Origin: Pseudomonadota bacterium
GTDB lineage: Bacteria > Pseudomonadota > Gammaproteobacteria > Xanthomonadales > Marinicellaceae
Reading direction: 5' to 3'
NCBI GenBank assembly: GCA_008501575.1
Contig: QQUO01000146.1
Span: 1-9,049, forward strand
Length of the DNA: 9,049 bases
Below are positions 6,572 through 9,049 of this stretch, piece after piece. The notes beneath the pieces are model-generated. The model ran no database searches. It was given only the letters and a program-made list of their open reading frames with translations, and was not told the DNA's origin. Position numbers and translations under genes: made by a program. Positions within the stretch are counted from its first letter, which is position 1, and each line of letters starts with the position of its first letter.

Positions 6572-7116
6572 GGTTTATCCGGGTTCGGTAAGGCTTGACG
6601 AGACGGCTGAGCCCGTAACGACCATTGCGGATCTAACAAGATTGGCAGTTGCATGGTTGAAGGCAGGGCCCGGTGGTCTAAATAAAAGCGACCTTCGACT
6701 GCTGAGGCGTTGCTGTCGATTTCAAGGTCAAATTCCGTTTTTTCGGCGAGTTGTTCGAGCAGACTGTCCAAGGTCATATAGGAAGTCGGTTTGGATGCAC
6801 CCAATTGCTTGAGTTGATACTGACTACTTAGTGAAAAATAATGGATTTCAAAGCGCTTTTCATTAATGCGCAAGGTTTTATCTGGCCACCAGTTTTTTTC
6901 AGCAATTAACCGAACTTCACTGACAAATGTAATTTCGATGCCATTGTGAATGGCCTCAATAATGGCTTCGCTGAGTTCAATGTTATAATGAGGTGTTACT
7001 TGCCAGTGACTGCCTTGTTGTTGAACAGCGATGTTTTTAAGTGCAATTGATTGGGCATGGGCGACTGTTAATGCTAAACAGCACAGCACATAAATGACTG
7101 CCGTAATTTGCTTCAT
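6568..7116 (-). CDS. Secreted DUF4390-family protein, 182 aa
   Basis: The start at 7116 overlaps the rsmB stop as ATGA and yields a clean signal peptide, MKQITAVIYVLCCLALTVAHA followed by QS; a start six codons upstream (7134) would add MFTGKD before it and is less likely. The mature part of about 160 residues is a predicted beta-rich periplasmic domain: it opens with a short strand pair, continues through NIELSEAIIEAIHNGIEITF (residues 45-64), and includes the pattern EKRFEIHYFSLSSQY typical of DUF4390. No catalytic residues are evident. DUF4390 genes are regularly found directly upstream of ntrY, and here the stop overlaps the ntrY start by 4 nt. A periplasmic partner or modulator of the kinase is a reasonable inference, but no role is established to my knowledge. 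The proline-rich tail (PNPDKP) ends within the overlap. Confidence 0.88.
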   Translation of the reverse strand: MKQITAVIYVLCCLALTVAHAQSIALKNIAVQQQGSHWQVTPHYNIELSEAIIEAIHNGIEITFVSEVRLIAEKNWWPDKTLRINEKRFEIHYFSLSSQYQLKQLGASKPTSYMTLDSLLEQLAEKTEFDLEIDSNASAVEGRFYLDHRALPSTMQLPILLDPQWSLRAQPSRQALPNPDKP

Positions 7117-8354
7117 GTCTTTTCCAGTAAACAATAATAAAATCCATCCATGTCAGCCTGGCCCGGTAAAAACTGGATGCCATGTTTTTGTGGCAAACTG
7201 TCGGCTAAGGTCAAGGTTCTTTCTTTGAAATCGGGATTGTTTTTTAAAAAACGTTTAACCTGACGCTCATTTTCTGCCCGAAAAACCGAACAAGTGGCGT
7301 ACAGCAATTTACCGCCAGTGGCCAATAAGTTGGCGGCTGCCTGTAAAATATTTGATTGTAATTGGGTCAATAAGGTCATGTCTTGGGGCTGTCTCAGCAA
7401 CTTGATATCAGGATGGCGTTTCACCACACCCGACGCGCTACACGGTACATCCAGTAGTATTTTGTCATATTTTTGTCCTTGATACCATGCCTCCGGGTCG
7501 CTGGCGTCGCCGTGAATCAGGCGATTGGCTGTCAACTGCAAGCGCTGCAAATTTTCTTTGATTAATTGTAATCGGTTTTTATCATACTCAACGATGTCCA
7601 GATAAATATTTGGATTTAATTCCAATAAGTGACTGCTTTTACCGCCCGGTGCGGCACAGGCGTCCAAAATTCGGTCACCGTCTTGAGGATTTAACAGGTG
7701 CGCAGCCCATTGAGCCGCGGCATCTTGCACCGTGGCCAGGCCCTGCGTTAATAAATCATGGGGTAATTGACTGTCCGTCACTAAATAGGCATTCTTGAGT
7801 TGAGCATGGGGTTGTCCGAGTTTGCTGTTTAAATCGGCTTTGCTGCGAATCCATAATGGTGGTATTTGATTGTTGGCATGGACAATATCAGTCCAATCAT
7901 GAGGCCAATCTTTTTTCAGCAGCGCCAACCACCAATCCGGATGCTCATACCGCTGCTGATCGTCACCGGCTTGAAAGTCATTATCAGCCAAACTTTGTTT
8001 TAAGACCGTGTTGATTAAGCCTTTGGCCCAGGTTTTATTTAATAATCCGGCGGTGTTGACCGCTTCATTAACAATGGCATGATCGGGCACTTGGGCATGG
8101 ATTTTTTGGGCCATGCTGAAGGTTAACAGTTGAGCCACCAGTTGGTCTTTAAGCGGTTTGTGTAAAAATTTTTGCCAGCGGGCGCTGAGACTAAAATAAT
8201 GACGCAAACTCATGTAGCACATGTGTTGAATCCAGGCCTTGTCCTGGGCCTCAATGTTAGCAGGTAACACCGTTTTCATGGCAGTTTTCAGATGCTCATG
8301 TTTAACCAAAACACGGTACAGAATATGACTGCCGTAATAGCGGTTTTTATTCAT
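7113..8354 (-). CDS. rsmB: 16S rRNA (cytosine-967-C5)-methyltransferase RsmB, 413 aa
   Basis: RsmB uses S-adenosylmethionine to methylate C967 of 16S rRNA in the small ribosomal subunit. The N-terminal NusB-like helical domain (about 5-130) contains HAIVNEAV and KGLINTVLKQ, both conserved. The methyltransferase part shows TVQDAAAQ (208-215), SAM motif I DACAAPGGKS (231-240), motif IV DVPCSASG with Cys305, RHPDIK (313-318), and motif VI YATCS with Cys355. The two cysteines are the release and nucleophilic residues of the RNA m5C methyltransferase family. It ends with the usual DGFYYCLLEK. Length is slightly below the 429 aa of the E. coli protein. The start overlaps the end of fmt by 8 nt and no Shine-Dalgarno is clear, so translation is probably coupled to fmt. 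The order fmt-rsmB is the same as in E. coli. Confidence 0.97.
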   Translation of the reverse strand: MNKNRYYGSHILYRVLVKHEHLKTAMKTVLPANIEAQDKAWIQHMCYMSLRHYFSLSARWQKFLHKPLKDQLVAQLLTFSMAQKIHAQVPDHAIVNEAVNTAGLLNKTWAKGLINTVLKQSLADNDFQAGDDQQRYEHPDWWLALLKKDWPHDWTDIVHANNQIPPLWIRSKADLNSKLGQPHAQLKNAYLVTDSQLPHDLLTQGLATVQDAAAQWAAHLLNPQDGDRILDACAAPGGKSSHLLELNPNIYLDIVEYDKNRLQLIKENLQRLQLTANRLIHGDASDPEAWYQGQKYDKILLDVPCSASGVVKRHPDIKLLRQPQDMTLLTQLQSNILQAAANLLATGGKLLYATCSVFRAENERQVKRFLKNNPDFKERTLTLADSLPQKHGIQFLPGQADMDGFYYCLLEKT

Positions 8355-9049
8355 GACTGTACCAGTCTGATTTGGCCCGCATAAATGGGCCTATGGCCAT
8401 TCGTTTTTTGCCGGCTCGCTGTACTTCCAGGAGCTTTAATTGATCTTGAGCACACTGAATAATCAGCGTTTCAGCATCGGCATAAACAATGTCTCCGGGA
8501 ATCAGTTTATGGTTATTTTGATTAATCACTTGAGCCTGCCAAATTTTAATGTTTTCTCCCCTGATATTGGTCTGACTGCCCGGCCAGGGTGTAAAGGCAC
8601 GGATTTGACGTTCAATGTCAGCGGCCGGTTGCTGCCAGTCTATGTTGGATTCTGATTTAATCAGTTTATGGGCGTAAGTGGCGCGCGTGTTATCCTGGTT
8701 GTGCGGTGTTGCCAGGCGGTTCTCAGCGGCCAGTTTAACAGCCTTGGCGATGGCTTGGGCACCCATGTCACTGAGGCGGTCGTGTAATGTGCCGGCGGTG
8801 TCGAATTGACTGATGGTGGTTTTCTCACAAAAATAAACCGGCCCGGTATCTAAGCCGGCTTCCATTTGCATAATGCAGACACCGGTTTCGCGGTCACCGG
8901 CTAAAATGGCGCGGTGAATTGGTGCAGCACCGCGCCAGCGTGGTAACAAAGAGGCATGAATATTCCAGCAACCCAAACGGGGCAGGTCCAAAACGGCTTG
9001 TGGGATAATCACGCCATAAGCCACCACCACCATAAGGTCCGCCTGATAA
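8347..9049 (-). CDS. fmt: Methionyl-tRNA formyltransferase, C-terminal 233 residues (5' end beyond window)
   Basis: Fmt transfers a formyl group from 10-formyltetrahydrofolate to Met-tRNA(fMet) for translation initiation. The coding frame runs through the right edge: before the ATG at 9033 the codons read Y-Q-A-D-L, matching the E. coli context QADVMVVVAYG, so that ATG is an internal methionine. About 80 N-terminal residues are missing. The catalytic triad is present: Asn and His in CWNIHASLLPRWRGA, and the Asp in GLDTG, with the same 38-residue spacing from Asn as in E. coli (106 to 144). SLLPRWRGAAPI is the family signature loop. The C-terminal tRNA-binding domain (from about window position 8600 downward) contains IRAFTPWPGS and ends SDWYSHE. 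It is the first visible gene of the operon and overlaps rsmB by 8 nt. A def gene is the usual upstream neighbour but lies outside the window. Confidence 0.97.
   Translation of the reverse strand, partial: YQADLMVVVAYGVIIPQAVLDLPRLGCWNIHASLLPRWRGAAPIHRAILAGDRETGVCIMQMEAGLDTGPVYFCEKTTISQFDTAGTLHDRLSDMGAQAIAKAVKLAAENRLATPHNQDNTRATYAHKLIKSESNIDWQQPAADIERQIRAFTPWPGSQTNIRGENIKIWQAQVINQNNHKLIPGDIVYADAETLIIQCAQDQLKLLEVQRAGKKRMAIGPFMRAKSDWYSHE

Noticed and set aside
7117..7134. Upstream start of the DUF4390 gene adding MFTGKD
   Set aside because: The start at 7116 gives a standard signal peptide and the same ATGA overlap seen at the next junction.
9031..9033. ATG at 9033 as the start of fmt
   Set aside because: The frame stays open to the edge and the upstream residues match the Fmt family; this methionine is internal.
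1..9049. tRNA, rRNA, CRISPR array, insertion sequence, phage or defence genes
   Set aside because: No cloverleaf, repeat-spacer pattern, terminal inverted repeats, transposase or defence motifs were seen on either strand.

Overview
The window looks like chromosomal DNA of a free-living gammaproteobacterium with mid-range GC (mid-40s % by eye). Fmt, RsmB and YrdA all resemble their E. coli counterparts closely. The order fmt-rsmB-DUF4390-ntrY is a known gammaproteobacterial arrangement. A secreted protein with a DUF11-like body and an IPTL-CTERM-like tail fits aquatic, protein-secreting lineages such as Marinicella and relatives, but that placement is only a guess.

Layout, read on the minus strand from the right edge: a 5'-truncated fmt (methionyl-tRNA formyltransferase), then rsmB (16S rRNA m5C967 methyltransferase), a secreted DUF4390 protein, an NtrY-like membrane histidine kinase, and an ALDH3-type (coniferyl-aldehyde-like) dehydrogenase. 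Each gene overlaps the next by 4 or 8 nt, except for a 5-nt gap before the dehydrogenase. This is one tightly packed operon whose promoter lies beyond the right edge. No ntrX response-regulator gene follows ntrY; the dehydrogenase occupies that place and ends the operon.

Facing the operon on the plus strand is a 199-aa secreted protein (2434-3033) with its own good sigma70 promoter. Its stop codon lies 2 nt from the stop of the dehydrogenase, and no terminator is visible between them. Divergent from it, across 241 bp of regulatory DNA, is a 584-aa lipoprotein of unknown function (438-2192, minus). A hairpin terminator follows the lipoprotein gene. Embedded in and next to that hairpin is a promoter for the last gene, a YrdA-family gamma-carbonic-anhydrase-like protein that runs off the left edge. 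The extended -10 of this promoter almost abuts the ATG, suggesting a leaderless or nearly leaderless message.

No tRNA, rRNA, CRISPR array, insertion sequence or phage gene is visible. No convincing new multi-gene system is present. The parts most worth a second look are the ntrY-aldehyde dehydrogenase arrangement, the unknown lipoprotein, the small C-terminally sorted protein, and the terminator/promoter overlap.
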